From Oceanobacter sp. 1_MG-2023 (GTDB lineage Bacteria; Pseudomonadota; Gammaproteobacteria; Pseudomonadales; Oceanobacteraceae), in NCBI RefSeq assembly GCF_030689025.1, contig NZ_JAUYWA010000014.1, forward strand, positions 26,719-90,718: a stretch of DNA of 64,000 nt, written 5' to 3'. Both the position numbers and the translations under genes were made by a program. A model generated the notes under the pieces. That model made no database searches. It worked only from the letters and a program-made list of their open reading frames with translations, and was not told the DNA's origin. Position 1 is the stretch's first letter, and each line of letters opens with the position of its first letter. Positions 63,785 to 64,000 of the stretch are shown here, in pieces.

Positions 63785-63787
63785 GTT

Positions 63788-63923
63788 TTAAGCGCCTGGT
63801 ATTGGTTTACACTCTTTTGGCAATGAAAGGGCTTTTGCCTCAAAAGAATCGGGTTGTCCATTAAATACAACCTTGAGAGTGTTAAATTTAGGCTTATTTG
63901 CAGACTCTCTTGCTTGATTAACC
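63788..63923 (-). pseudogene. 3' fragment of a cassette gene cut by an IS
   Basis: The frame NQARESANKPKFNTLKVVF and SFEAKALSLPKECKPIPGA stops three bases before attC 4, so it is a cassette gene. Its 5' part is replaced at about 63924 by an IS end; the ATG at 63976 that keeps the frame open lies inside that IS. The family is unknown. Confidence 0.5.
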
Positions 63924-64000
63924 TGTAGTGGTTCAATGATTCTGGACACCAACGTAGGTGGTAATATCGCCACCATAAACGAGGTGTCTGATGACCAGAA
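63924..64000 (+). mobile_element. left end of an insertion sequence (IS3-family-like), cut by window edge
   Basis: TGTAGTGGTTCAATGATTCT followed by GGACACC looks like an IS terminal inverted repeat. After about 55 bases, GAGGTGTCTG precedes ATG 63991, the probable start of a transposase (MTR...). This layout resembles IS3-family elements, but only the first codons are visible, so the family is tentative. It interrupts the cassette gene at 63788-63923. Confidence 0.45.

Overview
The window looks like a chromosomal segment of a marine-type gammaproteobacterium of the Pseudomonadales/Oceanospirillales group. The main reason is gene order: sfsA, aminotransferase, dksA, gluQ, cbrA, cbrB, small RNA locus, pcnB, folK, panB, panC, panD, pgi follows the Pseudomonas arrangement. 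The proteins and the surrounding accessory genes do not look like Pseudomonas itself. No rRNA, tRNA or CRISPR array was seen.

Layout. 1-341: a cut-off TRAP-type solute-binding protein. 578-2424 (minus) and 10682-22051 (plus): a complete 4-hydroxyphenylacetate meta-cleavage pathway. It comprises hpaE, hpaF, hpaG1, hpaG2, hpaH, hpaI, the regulators hpaA and hpaR, an aldehyde dehydrogenase, an MFS transporter, hpaD, and an Acinetobacter-type two-component hydroxylase (C2 plus C1). The two halves are separated at 2711-10412 by a four-gene operon: MoxR-type AAA ATPase, VWA protein and two tandem repeat proteins, the last one frameshifted. 22266-30321 is a decaying accessory zone around amtB: a broken gene, a relic of a polymorphic-toxin nuclease tail, a lipoprotein and a dead IS5-family transposase. 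30611-34737: a LysR regulator divergent from a class II aldolase, an orphan DctP and a ketopantoate-reductase-like gene. 34968-37932: a dead MocR regulator followed by an SDR and a class III aminotransferase that may handle taurine. 37991-41980: polB, a predicted Fur-controlled small RNA, a Rieske protein and a repeat-rich secreted protein. 42233-58523: the conserved block from sfsA to pgi. 58705-61755: methionine salvage genes mtnA, mtnB, mtnD, mtnC. 61922-64000: the end of an integron gene-cassette array with four attC sites, cut by the left end of an IS at the window edge.

The most striking region is 50505-52311, between cbrB and pcnB, where Pseudomonas carries the single catabolite-repression RNA crcZ. 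Here I see three consecutive units. Each has TGTTAC/GTAACA half-sites, a GG-N10-GC sigma-54 promoter, a run of AAnAAnAA motifs mostly held in the loops of separate hairpins, and a Rho-independent terminator. The first two share their 5' end and terminator, and the terminator stems differ by a compensatory base change.

The same A-rich motifs lie at the translation starts of several catabolic genes in this window (hpaA, hpaD, the hydroxylase, the second dctP). This suggests that CbrAB, the three RNAs and Hfq/Crc set the priority of aromatic and organic-acid use here, while HpaR-type palindromes and HpaA give pathway-specific control.
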